A stretch of DNA of 64,000 bases from Kamptonema formosum PCC 6407 (GTDB taxonomy: Bacteria; Cyanobacteriota; Cyanobacteriia; Cyanobacteriales; Microcoleaceae), in assembly GCF_000332155.1 (NCBI RefSeq), contig NZ_KB235908.1:1-64000 (forward strand), given 5' to 3'. Position numbers and translations under genes: made by a program. The notes under the pieces were generated by a model that was not told where the DNA came from, did not search any database, and saw nothing but the letters and a program-made list of their open reading frames with translations. Of this stretch, positions 8,460 through 17,769 are shown in pieces. The first letter of the stretch is position 1. Each line of letters opens with the position of its first letter.

Positions 8460-11400
8460 TACTTCCTCCGGTGTAAAACTTGAGAAACATGACTGAGTAA
8501 GGCGGGGTAGCTGAGTAATACCCGTCCTTTCCGACGAGTGTGCAAAACTTCCACTTCTCCAGCCGCTTCAGTAGTGGTAGGTGATATCCAGCTAAATGGG
8601 TCTAGTACCGGGATCAGTTGTCCATTTTGGACCCCTCGTTCGGCTTCAATAAAATGCAATCCTCGCAGCACTGAAATTAAACAGGGATGAACGCTAGACT
8701 GCTGTTCTGGATTAACTAAATGCTGACGGCTACGTTCAGTCCAGTCAATATTGCTAACCCGCTGGTCAGATACTAGGAAATAAACGCAGAAACCCGACTG
8801 AGGACGCTGCGCTTCTTGAATTGCAAAAAGTGTGGCAAATGTATAAACCGGAATCACATCGCGCACGCGAACTTTTTCAACAGACATCAAAAAACTCGTA
8901 TGGTCTCCAGCCCGTAAAATTTCAAAGGCGGCTTCATTAGAATTTCGCTTCCGTAATCTCGTAGCTGGAAATACATCCCGCTGCATTGTATAAATCGTCA
9001 AATCGGGGAAAGTTTGAAAGACTTCTTCAAGGAATTCTTTATGAGTTAAGGGAGAATTGTAATCTGCTGCCCGATTTATTCGACGACCGCCATAGGCATG
9101 AGACAATAAAATAATATGCTGGCATCCTTTGGCTTTTAGATAACCAATCTCTTCTTGCACCAGTCGTTGTTTTCTCAACCGTTCTGGAGAATCAACTACG
9201 TCTGACTGCATTCTATCCATCTTAAGTTTGTAACCTGAAAACGGTTGATTAATAGCTGTAGCAATGTAACTTTGAGTTAGAAAAAGATAGCCCTTTTCAT
9301 CTTCGCTCAAACAATTTATCTCATCGCAGGGACGGGTTGCATAGGAAATTAAACCAATTTTCGGAACTGTTGGCGGAGTTGGTGTACTGATGGCAATGGG
9401 AAATGCACTCAACAAAGCGTTAAAAATGCCCCATTTAATATATTTGGAATTTTTACTCTCAAGATTTTGAAGAACAACCCCTTGCATTCGGATAGGAGTG
9501 TTTTCACTCAAAATTGCTTCAAGAGCTTGGGCTGCTGCATAAACATAGGAATCACCATTTCCTTCATCACTCTGTTTACCTATTTCTTGTAATCGCAGCA
9601 TCAAAGTTGTAAACTCAACTGGCTCCAAATCACCAGATTGTTTCAAGCGTTGAATAACCCGCCATAAGCAGCAGTAAACTAACACTATAAATGCAGTAAC
9701 TGCTGCTGCATGATACTGTTTACTTTCCTCAGCTCCTTTTTTATCTGCTCGTCGCTTCAAAGTTTTAACATCGTATTCAACTTGGAGAGCGGCTGGTAAT
9801 ATCCATCCTTCGATTGATTTTGTAGGTCTCGTAAATTTGTAGATCCATTTATTATCTTCTCCTTTATGAGAAGAAGTCGGAACCCAACAAATTTGAAGAA
9901 TTTTCTGTGGCAATAAGCGCTGTACCTGAATTGAATGTGGAGGTCCTTTGGTTGCCAAATTATATTCAGAAAGTTCAGCACTCACCTTGACTGAGAATAG
10001 AAGCCCCTGCATTTCTGGTCGATCGCAAATTTCAATATATTTAAACCATTCCACCTGTTCGCGAGAACGTTGCTGGGGTCCCACAAGTAAATCTCGAACA
10101 CCAGATTCTGCCCCTTCTAATCGCGACCACTCGATGATATCTCGGTTCACGCAGATGAATTGTTGGGAGGAACGATGCTGAACTTGAGAAATAATCTTTT
10201 GGCTTTTTGTGCGGAGTATGGAAATCAAAGCTGTTGCAATTAATTCCATTGAGGGGGCGCGTTTCTCTAAATCCTGTAGCACCTGACTAACAGAAGCCAC
10301 GCCGCCAGTTTTTAGCGTTTTAAGGAGTTGCTGTACTGAATTCGATAGTGATTCTTTACTTAGCGATGCTTCATCCTCTTTTGGAACAACGACTGCTAAA
10401 AATATAAGTTCAGCTAACCGACGACAAGGATGAGGTGAAACTTCATTATCGCCAATTAATTCTGCTCTGATTTGATCGAGTCGCCCCTCAAAAGCAGGTT
10501 TGCCCAATTCAGGATTTTGTCCGTTGACTCGAAAGCGATAGCTGACCTCCCGAATAACGCCATAACTGGAACTGGTTGCTGCTTGATTTCTCACTTTTTC
10601 CTCAAAAATTTGGGTTTTCCATTCAGCCCAAACCGGAAGACAGGAATAGAAGATTGCTTTGCTCAAGTAATCTAGCAAGTCGAATTCAGCAGCATTGCCG
10701 AAATGAGCGGTTAAATCGACGGTGTAACTGGTTTCTTTGGCAGATTCAAATAGAGTAAGTACCCGATTGACGTATTCTGCTAATAGTTGATATTCCGGTT
10801 TATTAAGCATCTGGGCATTTTCTGCGATCGCTTCCATAATCTGGAAGGTAATTGTTAGGCGAACGCGGGCTAATGCTTCATCATCTAAAAAGTTCAAAAA
10901 ACGATTGATTTGGCTATCCTCTCTTTCCTGTTCCGCAGCTAGACTATCAAGAGCTGATTCAATGTCATCTTCATCACAGTCACGCTGAACAAGATGCTGG
11001 CTGACTGCCTTGCACATTTGTTCAAAATAATCAATAGCCTCAACTCGTTCAATTGCTGATATTACTTTGGCTACAGTTGTGGAAGAATTATCCGGCTTAA
11101 CATCTGCGGATTGAAATTCTAGGGGGATAAGATTAGCTGTGTTGGCTTGATTTTTGAAAGGAGTACCCGCTGCTTGTGCCAGTTGATTGATTTGCTGAAT
11201 GGGTTGCTCTAACAGCAGTGAAGATAAAGAGGCTTCTTGGGGTAAAGCAGTATCGATTGCCTGGTCTATCGCAGCGATTAATCGGTCAAGGGCAGCAGGC
11301 AACTTCGCTGCATTGCCTTCAGTCAAACAGCCTCCTATGCGAGAGCGAGTGCCGTATGCGGGCATTGGCAAGTTCTGAATAAACCCATCGCCTTTAGTTG

Positions 11401-11650
11401 GATTGAAAGCTTTTGTGAATTCCGGCTGTGAAAATAACCGGAGAAGAACGGCTGAAGTACAAAGTCTGAGGCGTTTGTCTTTTAGCTGAAAAATCAATGC
11501 TGGCTTGTATTTGGGGTCTTTGTTGTCAGCATTTTCCGTCAGGTTGTTTGGTGAAAGTGCTTTAGCAATTAGATCTACGAGCGTAGCCAGATCAATAGAA
11601 GACTTGGGCGCTCGTGCCTGAATTTCGGCACCGCTTTCTTTTGAGTGCAT
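8459..11650 (-). CDS. 1063-aa unknown protein coupled to helicase
   Basis: I do not recognise this 1063-residue protein. The first about 770 residues are mostly helical and acidic. The last about 280 show alternating strands and helices: IGLISYATRPCDE, CQHIILLSHAYGGRRI, LTIYTMQRDVF, FCVYFLVSDQRVS and HPCLISVLRGLHFIEAERG. The layout recalls an RNase H/PIWI-type or Rossmann-like C-terminal domain, but no catalytic signature is certain. One hydrophobic stretch (TAFIVLVYCCLWRVI) might be membrane-associated. It is first in a two-gene operon with the helicase at 4542-8459. Comparison with pPIWI-RE, Argonaute-like and other nuclease partners of helicases would be the most useful test. Confidence 0.7.
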   Translation of the reverse strand: MHSKESGAEIQARAPKSSIDLATLVDLIAKALSPNNLTENADNKDPKYKPALIFQLKDKRLRLCTSAVLLRLFSQPEFTKAFNPTKGDGFIQNLPMPAYGTRSRIGGCLTEGNAAKLPAALDRLIAAIDQAIDTALPQEASLSSLLLEQPIQQINQLAQAAGTPFKNQANTANLIPLEFQSADVKPDNSSTTVAKVISAIERVEAIDYFEQMCKAVSQHLVQRDCDEDDIESALDSLAAEQEREDSQINRFLNFLDDEALARVRLTITFQIMEAIAENAQMLNKPEYQLLAEYVNRVLTLFESAKETSYTVDLTAHFGNAAEFDLLDYLSKAIFYSCLPVWAEWKTQIFEEKVRNQAATSSSYGVIREVSYRFRVNGQNPELGKPAFEGRLDQIRAELIGDNEVSPHPCRRLAELIFLAVVVPKEDEASLSKESLSNSVQQLLKTLKTGGVASVSQVLQDLEKRAPSMELIATALISILRTKSQKIISQVQHRSSQQFICVNRDIIEWSRLEGAESGVRDLLVGPQQRSREQVEWFKYIEICDRPEMQGLLFSVKVSAELSEYNLATKGPPHSIQVQRLLPQKILQICWVPTSSHKGEDNKWIYKFTRPTKSIEGWILPAALQVEYDVKTLKRRADKKGAEESKQYHAAAVTAFIVLVYCCLWRVIQRLKQSGDLEPVEFTTLMLRLQEIGKQSDEGNGDSYVYAAAQALEAILSENTPIRMQGVVLQNLESKNSKYIKWGIFNALLSAFPIAISTPTPPTVPKIGLISYATRPCDEINCLSEDEKGYLFLTQSYIATAINQPFSGYKLKMDRMQSDVVDSPERLRKQRLVQEEIGYLKAKGCQHIILLSHAYGGRRINRAADYNSPLTHKEFLEEVFQTFPDLTIYTMQRDVFPATRLRKRNSNEAAFEILRAGDHTSFLMSVEKVRVRDVIPVYTFATLFAIQEAQRPQSGFCVYFLVSDQRVSNIDWTERSRQHLVNPEQQSSVHPCLISVLRGLHFIEAERGVQNGQLIPVLDPFSWISPTTTEAAGEVEVLHTRRKGRVLLSYPALLSHVSQVLHRRK

Positions 11651-11907
11651 ATTAGTTTTGTCTTTATATACCAGTCTTTTGACTGCTTCACCTATTCGAG
11701 CTTTACAGTCCGAACCGATGGAACCTATTCACTTAATAACTTAAGAGTAGGCAATCTGTCAACCTAATTCACTATCACGGCTGTAACGCTTCTCTGAAAA
11801 GGCTTTCGCCAGCATGGATGAAAGCGATTGCGGACACATTGTGGCTATCATAGGAAAGTCTTGCTTGCAGTAAGTGAGTTAGTTAAGAACTCTATTCCTC
11901 TTGGACA

Positions 11908-13494
11908 CTAACCAAACAATTCCTGTAACGGAATAGAAAATCGCGATCGATCCGGCCCACTAGCCGATCTAGCATAAGTCGCTTGATTGCGAATCGCTAA
12001 AATCTGCTCCTCATCCCGCTGCATCGACGGCGTAAACTGATAACGCTGTTGCCGCAAATCCTGCAAAGTCACCTTCAATTCATCGGGCTGTTTCCCTTGT
12101 ACCCGATCGCGATAGTAAATTTCCTCAGCACATTTTCTCACAGCATTACCGACTTCTGCGGGCGTACAAAGCCTGTAATCCCTCAACAAAATTCGCCATT
12201 CATCATCCGTCCAAGGCGACTCAGAAGCATTACGAAACTCAGGAAAATATTTTTTCAGATGAAGATTGAAAATCTCATACATCGCCCCTTCGTGAGGCAA
12301 ATCTACAAAGAAAATATCATCAAAGCGACGAATTAATTCCGGTGGTAACATCCCCAAACGGTTAACTGTCGCCACGATATAAATTGGGTATTGATGCTCT
12401 TGCATCCACGTTAAAAGCTTCCCCGATAAGCGCCTAGAAACACCGCCATCTGCATTGGAATTCCATCCTGCAAAGCCTTTATCAAAATCATCCCAATAGA
12501 GAATTGTAGGACTTAAAGCCTGAGTCAGTTCCAGCAGTTCGCGCAAAGCTAAATCTGGTTTGGAAGAACCGACAATCGAACCCCAATCAGCCGCCAACAG
12601 CGGTACTCCCATCTTCTTAGCTGCAAGTTTAGCACTCAGACTTTTACCCGTACCCGGCGGCCCCCAGAGAATCATTCCTTTGGGAAATTTCAATCCGTAT
12701 TTCTCTGCTTCTGGACTCAACAACGAAGCCACCTTTGACAGCGACTCGTCTAGCAAGTCTAAACCGCCTGCATCCGGCACATCTGCCTCGGCAATAAACT
12801 CTAGGCCTCGCCCCCGCAACTTATTAACCTTATGGTCGAGCACAAACCGCGCCATTTCCTCTACAGTCGAAGCAAAAGCTAGCGATCGCTCTAAAATTAA
12901 CTCGATCTCACCTTGGGGCAATCCCTGACAAGCTCGAACCACTTCTGCTTGCAATATCTCGTCACTTTTGTCACCAAGCCCAGGATGGCGATCGCAAAAC
13001 AACTCTACCACCCTTTGCGTTGCAACACGAGACGGTAATGGAGTCGTCAGTACGGGAATCAACGGCTGCAAGTTCATCGGCAGTTGTATGTAGTTTTCCA
13101 GCACCACCAAAAACTGACGAGCCGCAGACCAAGATGAATGATAGTAAGCATTCGCTAGTTGAAACCCCAGGCGCGAACTCACCTGACCCGATTCGTCAAA
13201 ATCTAGCACTCCTTCGAGAATGTAAATTCCCTCTCTCCTACTTTCTAATAGGAACTGAAGCACGTCAGCATCAGGGTGTAGAGCGGTATTTTGTAAGATA
13301 CATTGACCGTCACAAGTCACAATTTCCTGCAAGCAATTGTACCCAGAGTTCCAAAAGAACACGGGTAAATGCAGTTCCTGCCCCCAATTGTGAAACTGTA
13401 CTAACACTCTGATTCGGTCAGCCGTGTAATACTCCAGTCCAACAATTTTAATGCCGGTTTGCGCCAAACTGAGCCAGTCATTGAGGATACGCAT
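11908..13494 (-). CDS. Ycf46-like AAA+ ATPase
   Basis: A 528-residue AAA+ protein. An N-terminal helical region (about 1-245) precedes the ATPase with Walker A GPPGTGKS (K284), Walker B ILYWDDFDKGF, sensor 1 IVATVNR and arginine finger LIRRFDD. The sequence just before the core (GGLDLLDESL, then KFPKGMILWGPPGTGKS) matches the layout of cyanobacterial and plastid Ycf46-type AAA proteins, whose role is poorly defined. The start at 13494 gives the usual family length. It lies 257 bp upstream of the coupled pair at 4542-11650 on the same strand, so shared regulation is possible but not shown. Confidence 0.85.
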   Translation of the reverse strand: MRILNDWLSLAQTGIKIVGLEYYTADRIRVLVQFHNWGQELHLPVFFWNSGYNCLQEIVTCDGQCILQNTALHPDADVLQFLLESRREGIYILEGVLDFDESGQVSSRLGFQLANAYYHSSWSAARQFLVVLENYIQLPMNLQPLIPVLTTPLPSRVATQRVVELFCDRHPGLGDKSDEILQAEVVRACQGLPQGEIELILERSLAFASTVEEMARFVLDHKVNKLRGRGLEFIAEADVPDAGGLDLLDESLSKVASLLSPEAEKYGLKFPKGMILWGPPGTGKSLSAKLAAKKMGVPLLAADWGSIVGSSKPDLALRELLELTQALSPTILYWDDFDKGFAGWNSNADGGVSRRLSGKLLTWMQEHQYPIYIVATVNRLGMLPPELIRRFDDIFFVDLPHEGAMYEIFNLHLKKYFPEFRNASESPWTDDEWRILLRDYRLCTPAEVGNAVRKCAEEIYYRDRVQGKQPDELKVTLQDLRQQRYQFTPSMQRDEEQILAIRNQATYARSASGPDRSRFSIPLQELFG

Positions 13495-13792
13495 AAATTC
13501 AACGATAAGAAATATTCAACTGTTCTCTTCTCATTGATAGGCTACGGTCGAGCCTTGCCATCAGCCAATAGTTCTACATTAATCAAACCTCGGCTTAATT
13601 CTTATGAATTATTTACTTAATTTACTGAATTGATATAATTACTTATCTCCGCTGATTCCCCAAAATTACACATACATCAATTTATGATTTTAATAGCAGT
13701 AACTATACTTAAAAACTATTATAAAATTAGTGTAATTTGAGAGCGCCTAACGGCGCTGTTAGCCGTGAATTAGTTTAATAAAATCAAACTTC

Positions 13793-14092
13793 ATGGCTAC
13801 AACAACAGCTAAAAACCATAACTCTCGCTCATCCAACGGAGCGGGGACTTTGAATGGCAAAAGCAATGGTGGTACTTCGGCAACGCTCAACAACCATGCT
13901 GCTAAGTTAAAAAGTCCAGCGACAGCTACCCAATCGCAGGTTAGCCGTCGTCCAGTAGCAACAGTAGAAGAGCAAGCCGAGGCACTTCTAGGCCGCGTGC
14001 GAACTACCATTCTGAAAAAGTTTGGAGTCAAAATTCAACTGCGCGAAAAACGCCTCCAAACTGTCGAATATGTAAAACTCTGCTCTCCCTAA
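13793..14092 (+). CDS. Small Ser/Asn-rich basic protein
   Basis: A 99-residue protein of no family I know. Residues 1-55 are rich in Ser, Thr, Asn, Gly and Lys and look disordered. Residues 56-99 form an amphipathic basic segment (EEQAEALLGRVRTTILKKFG). A terminator with a T-run overlaps the end of the gene, and a long AT-rich leader (about 13600-13790) precedes it. This supports an independent transcription unit. Confidence 0.6.
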   Translation: MATTTAKNHNSRSSNGAGTLNGKSNGGTSATLNNHAAKLKSPATATQSQVSRRPVATVEEQAEALLGRVRTTILKKFGVKIQLREKRLQTVEYVKLCSP

Positions 14093-14112
14093 AAACGGTA
14101 GAGTAGAGTTTT
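14074..14112 (+). terminator. Rho-independent terminator
   Basis: The left arm (14074-14089, AAAACTCTGCTCTCCC) pairs with the right arm (14097-14112, GGTAGAGTAGAGTTTT) with a few mismatches and a 7-nt loop, ending in a run of T. It overlaps the stop codon of the 99-aa gene. Confidence 0.75.
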
Positions 14113-14311
14113 TATTTTCTTCATATTGTTAATATTTTAAACCACGATCGACTTTAATACGAATATTTAAACTTTTAATTTATTTGAATTTAATTAATTT
14201 TAAACACAGCAATTAATGCTTTTGAGAAAATTCAAGCCCAATAATTAAACTTAAAGAGGCAGCGATTGCTGCTGTGTATATGAACAAACTTGAATTTAGG
14301 AAATTTGAGAA

Positions 14312-14746
14312 ATGAGAGTCACTGAAAAAGTTCAAAAGACTAATGCAGCCAATACCGCTAAAGCTCATAAAACTCAGATAAAAGCGCTCGACAAGTGCAT
14401 TAGTTACAACGATAAACTTCGCCTAATGGTACTAGAAGTTTTGAGAGAAGAATCAGGTCGAGAACTGGCAAGCGTTGCTCGCTTTAACGGCGGTCAATTT
14501 GATTGGGAGACACATAATGCCCAATTTCGCGCTGACTACAGCGAGACACCTTTAAAGGAATTGATGCGTGCTGGTCGCATCCTATACGGATTGACCGACA
14601 TGGATGCAATCCGCGATCGCCGTGCCAAGCATCGGGGCATTCGCAATCAACGGCTCGCCCGTCAGAGCAGCGGAGTCGCTTCAAGCTCGCAAAGTGTGCA
14701 TGAAGAAGTGGATGTTGCTGACGACGACATTGATGATTTGGATTGA
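14312..14746 (+). CDS. Hypothetical 144-aa protein
   Basis: I do not recognise this protein. It is mixed in charge, with a basic N-terminal half and a strongly acidic C-terminus (EEVDVADDDIDDLD). The central part (SRFNGG-like RFNGGQFDWETH, then LKELMRAGRILYGLTD) looks globular. No membrane segment is seen. A strong stem-loop at 14793-14824 ends the unit. A 220-bp AT-rich leader with no other feature separates it from the upstream terminator. Confidence 0.6.
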   Translation: MRVTEKVQKTNAANTAKAHKTQIKALDKCISYNDKLRLMVLEVLREESGRELASVARFNGGQFDWETHNAQFRADYSETPLKELMRAGRILYGLTDMDAIRDRRAKHRGIRNQRLARQSSGVASSSQSVHEEVDVADDDIDDLD

Positions 14747-14792
14747 GTCGCTTGAGCAACTAAGAATATCAAAAATTGCCTGTTAAGGGCAA

Positions 14793-14824
14793 CTTCCCTA
14801 CTCCTCATTTTAGGAGTGGGGAAG
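14793..14824 (+). terminator. Strong 13-bp stem-loop
   Basis: CTTCCCTACTCCT pairs with AGGAGTGGGGAAG (one G-T wobble) around a CATTTT loop, 46 nt after the stop of the 144-aa gene. The T-run is weak. Confidence 0.65.
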
Positions 14825-15094
14825 CTTATTGCCACCCACCCACCCTTGAATTGAGAGCTATTTTATTTTGTTAGAGCTATATTCGACCTGGATGTGAATT
14901 TTAGGCAGCTAAAAAAGGAGGAAAAAAGAGGAGAAAACAGCACAGTTATTACTCATTACACCTCGTAATTCCTACTTTTAGCTTTCGCAATGGGTATAAA
15001 TGCTTATCTTTTTTGTAAAGAATTGTTGCTTTTGACGCGATTTTTTGTATTTTAGACCCTTCTAAATCCTCTTCAATCCTCGTAGTTAGTGCGC

Positions 15095-15143
15095 TAGTCG
15101 CATAGCAAGCCATGTCAAATAGACGTTATAGGGGGGTAAAAAT
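15095..15143. repeat. 49-bp direct repeat, orphan leader copy
   Basis: These 49 bases are identical to 60647-60695, where they hold the Shine-Dalgarno region of a gene starting at 60694. Weaker similarity extends upstream to about 15044 (ATTTTTTGTATT, then TCCTC tracts). In this copy the next base changes the ATG to ATC, and no gene follows. It is a duplicated leader without its coding sequence. Confidence 0.85.
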
Positions 15144-15379
15144 CAGCAATTTAGGATTTTTATGGTTTTTGCAAGACTGCGATGAAAACTGTTGGAAATT
15201 GGAGTTAGCGATCGCACACGACAACAGCCAAGACTAGAAAGTTATGGGGCAGTTTGGACTTCGACAGAACTGTGCGATCGCTTGCGTGAGTCGATATTGA
15301 AGCCAGGAGTAAGCCTGTTAGTGTACAGGATAGCCTTGGGTACGATGGAGCGAAGCATCGCCAATTGAACCTTAGAATA

Positions 15380-15408
15380 AAACAGCCCTACTCACCCAGT
15401 CGGGGCTG
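15380..15408 (-). terminator. Minus-strand hairpin with T-run
   Basis: Read on the minus strand, AGCCC and GGGCT flank a GAC-TGGGTGAGTA loop and are followed by TTTTATT. It overlaps the stop of the minus-strand coding fragment at 15392. Confidence 0.5.
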
Positions 15409-15562
15409 ACGTTTCCCTCAATCCTGCCCGCTGCTCCAACAATGGAATGCACTGCCCTGGCTTGAGATACTTGCTGTGTTTGCTTTCTTTAAAACACCGG
15501 GTTATCTGGTAAGGTTGTCCCTCGTAGCGAGCGAGCGCTGTGGCTTTCTGCTCAGCATTTGT
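15392..15562 (-). pseudogene. Short coding fragment, family unknown
   Basis: The minus strand here reads about 56 residues, including ALARYEGQPYQITRCFKES and YLKPGQCIPLLEQRAG, up to a stop that overlaps a hairpin terminator. No start codon is present and a stop lies just upstream in frame, so this looks like the 3' end of a lost gene. The rest of 14830-15610 shows only the leader repeat. Confidence 0.35.
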
Positions 15563-15612
15563 CCACTACCGACCAATACCTGACATTTAGAGTTCATATT
15601 TGAAATTAATAC

Positions 15613-15641
15613 TTGACATTGTCAGATAGGCGAGCTAACTT
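15613..15641 (+). promoter_or_regulatory. Promoter with palindromic operator for four-gene operon
   Basis: TTGACA (15613-15618) and TAACTT (15636-15641) lie 17 bp apart, 40 bp before the first ATG. The -35 box overlaps the palindrome TGACATTGTCA (15614-15624), and a half-site-like TGACATT lies about 27 bp upstream. This suits autoregulation by the Xre-type protein encoded third in the operon. The link is an inference. Confidence 0.5.
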
Positions 15642-15680
15642 TACCATAGTAAGCAAACTCCGAGGTTGAGAGGTCAGACT

Positions 15681-16307
15681 ATGCCTGACGGAGACAAAGT
15701 TCACAGTAGGCTTTCGGGGCTATACCAATTGCCCTACAAGATGATCTGTGAAAGAAAGGGTGATAACAACGAATGTGCTTGGTATTTGAGAAAAGCGGTT
15801 TTGCAGGACATCCAGACAAACTATGGTGTTGCTGTTAAACACGCCAAGCGCATGGGAGAGATATTGGGACAGGCTATGCAAAATGCTGGTAAGAATAGCT
15901 GTGTCAATTCGGCTGCTTTAAGCATGGAGATTGATCGGCAGGTACGACAGTCCGAAGTTAAACATTATGTGAAAGAACTACTCCGTCGCGCTGGTAAGAG
16001 AATCCTCCATGAGCTTCGCTACAACCAGAGCATGAATACTAGCAATTTGCCGGAAGCTGTTGTGGAGCAGTTCTTCCAGGAAGCTTACAAGGCGAATTTT
16101 GAGGAACGCATTCCACTGAATCCTAATCACCATGCTGGTGTTGATAACGTGACCGTTACGGAGTGTGTTAAGGCACTACGTTCAGATATCTTTCCCGAGA
16201 TCCGCAAATGGGCGAAGAAGGCTACGACGGATGAAGATGTGAAAAACCTGCGACGGTCTTCACGCAAGAAGGTGAAAGAAATAGACCTTAATGAGGATCT
16301 GCTATGA
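15681..16307 (+). CDS. Unknown 208-aa protein, first gene of QueC-like operon
   Basis: I do not recognise this protein. It is basic and mainly helical, with no membrane segment, and it ends in a charged tail (SSRKKVKEIDLNEDLL). The ATG at 15681 is chosen because GAGAGGT lies about 8 nt upstream; a TTG at 15666 is also in frame. Its stop overlaps the next start (ATGA), so it is translationally coupled to the QueC-like gene and probably works with it. In Qat-type systems an unknown protein (QatB) partners a QueC homologue, but I see no clear similarity to claim here. Confidence 0.7.
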   Translation: MPDGDKVHSRLSGLYQLPYKMICERKGDNNECAWYLRKAVLQDIQTNYGVAVKHAKRMGEILGQAMQNAGKNSCVNSAALSMEIDRQVRQSEVKHYVKELLRRAGKRILHELRYNQSMNTSNLPEAVVEQFFQEAYKANFEERIPLNPNHHAGVDNVTVTECVKALRSDIFPEIRKWAKKATTDEDVKNLRRSSRKKVKEIDLNEDLL

Positions 16308-17758
16308 ACTACGAACCTTCAATTGAACAGAACTTTCACGACAGCGATCGCAGAGTTTACACTTTGCACTTTGAACCTGTGGTGAATAGTAATGGGTCTG
16401 TACACTTTATAGATCACTCTCAGGGCAAAGAGCTAAGTGTTGGCATTAACGTGGATGATGAAGAGTTCCAATACCGAGTCAAAGCAGATTTCCCATCTGT
16501 TATTGCTGACCTCATTGACCTTGCTGTCGCAATCCATGCAGCAGACCGGCTTGCGGGTCAGGATCTGCATCGGGAGCAACGTTGCCTTTATGTGATACTT
16601 CCAGTACGTCATCCAGAATTACTGAGCGCCGAACCGTTCCGAATAAAACTAGAAGAACTACTAGAATGGACAACAGGGAGCGAATGGGTTTTTGACTTCC
16701 AAAAACGAATAGTGCCGGGACGTTCGGTTGAGCAGCACTCAGCTATTCCAACAGTACCCAGAGGATGTGAAGTGGCACTGTGGAGTGGTGGCCTTGATGC
16801 CCTTGCAGGTCTGTACACTCGTCTTCAGATGTATCCAGAAAAGTCGTTCGTGCTGTTTGGTACTGGGAGCAGCAATACTGTCTATGCCCGCCAGGAACGA
16901 GTAGCGAAAAAGGTTCAGTCTATCTTCCCTGGTCGTTGTCATCTTTTCCGCGTCCCGATCCGCTTCCACGATAGTGATGTGCAGCAGAAAAATAAGTGTT
17001 CGCGTGCGCGAGGTGTTGTATTCACTCTGCTTGGTGCTGCGTGTGCGTACCTCATGGAACAGCGAATTCTCTGCGTGTACGAGAACGGAATTGGGGCGAT
17101 AAACCTTCCTTACCGTGCATCTGCTGTGGGGCTAGATCACTCCCGCTCTGTTCATCCACTGACTTTGCTTATGGTAGGCGATGTTGTATCAGAGCTTTTA
17201 GGAGAAGAATTCTGCGTACAAAACCCTTTTCTCTTCTGGACTAAAGCTCAAATGTGTAAAGCATTGGCTAAAGACAGGAGACACGACTTGCCGTCCCTAA
17301 CTATGTCATGCGACAGCCCACATCGCCAGCGACCTGTTCAGTGTGGTTACTGCTCCTCTTGTCTTCTGAGGCGACAAGCGCTTGCCGCGGCTGACATCAA
17401 AGACAAAACTCGCTACGTAGTGTTGCACGGAAAACGTTCAGTAAAAGAGCCGAGCTTGTATTTTCTCAATATGCTTGAGCAAGTCCGTACCTTCCGCCGC
17501 CTGCCCAGGTTCTCAGATGAACCTGGTCTTCAGTGGGAAGCTATGACGCGAGAGTTTTCAGTATTGGACGACATCGTTGATCGAAGCGCTGTGGCAGAAA
17601 ACCTATTGCCTGCCGATATGCGGAGCCGCCTGATTCAGCTTTACCATACCTACGTTTCGGAATGGGAGGCTGTGGAATCCAAAATTGCGGCTGGACTCTT
17701 GAATAAATGCAGCGACCAGCAGATATCAGGCAGCTTGGTTGCCGCTCAACAGGGTTGA
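16304..17758 (+). CDS. QueC-like PP-loop ATPase
   Basis: A 484-residue protein with a PP-loop nucleotide-binding motif SGGLDA (161-166) and a four-cysteine cluster, C336, C347, C350 and C353, in the CxxCxxC arrangement that binds zinc in QueC (7-cyano-7-deazaguanine synthase). QueC itself is about 230 residues. Here about 150 extra residues precede the core and about 110 follow it, as in defence-associated QueC relatives such as QatC and CBASS Cap9. No other queuosine gene is nearby, so a biosynthetic role is unlikely. Enzymatic conjugation or base chemistry in a defence setting is an inference. Confidence 0.85.
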   Translation: MNYEPSIEQNFHDSDRRVYTLHFEPVVNSNGSVHFIDHSQGKELSVGINVDDEEFQYRVKADFPSVIADLIDLAVAIHAADRLAGQDLHREQRCLYVILPVRHPELLSAEPFRIKLEELLEWTTGSEWVFDFQKRIVPGRSVEQHSAIPTVPRGCEVALWSGGLDALAGLYTRLQMYPEKSFVLFGTGSSNTVYARQERVAKKVQSIFPGRCHLFRVPIRFHDSDVQQKNKCSRARGVVFTLLGAACAYLMEQRILCVYENGIGAINLPYRASAVGLDHSRSVHPLTLLMVGDVVSELLGEEFCVQNPFLFWTKAQMCKALAKDRRHDLPSLTMSCDSPHRQRPVQCGYCSSCLLRRQALAAADIKDKTRYVVLHGKRSVKEPSLYFLNMLEQVRTFRRLPRFSDEPGLQWEAMTREFSVLDDIVDRSAVAENLLPADMRSRLIQLYHTYVSEWEAVESKIAAGLLNKCSDQQISGSLVAAQQG

Positions 17759-17769
17759 GGGAAAACGCT

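Noticed and set aside
9757-10758. Several short frames antisense to and within the 1063-aa gene
   Set aside because: They lie inside a long gene with consistent coding pattern and have no ribosome sites or family features.
12049-13412. Three plus-strand frames of 95-130 codons opposite the Ycf46-like gene
   Set aside because: They are antisense shadows; the AAA motifs on the minus strand account for the sequence.
16304-17758. Assignment of the QueC-like gene to queuosine biosynthesis
   Set aside because: No queD, queE or queF neighbour, and the protein is twice the usual QueC length; conflict-system context fits better.
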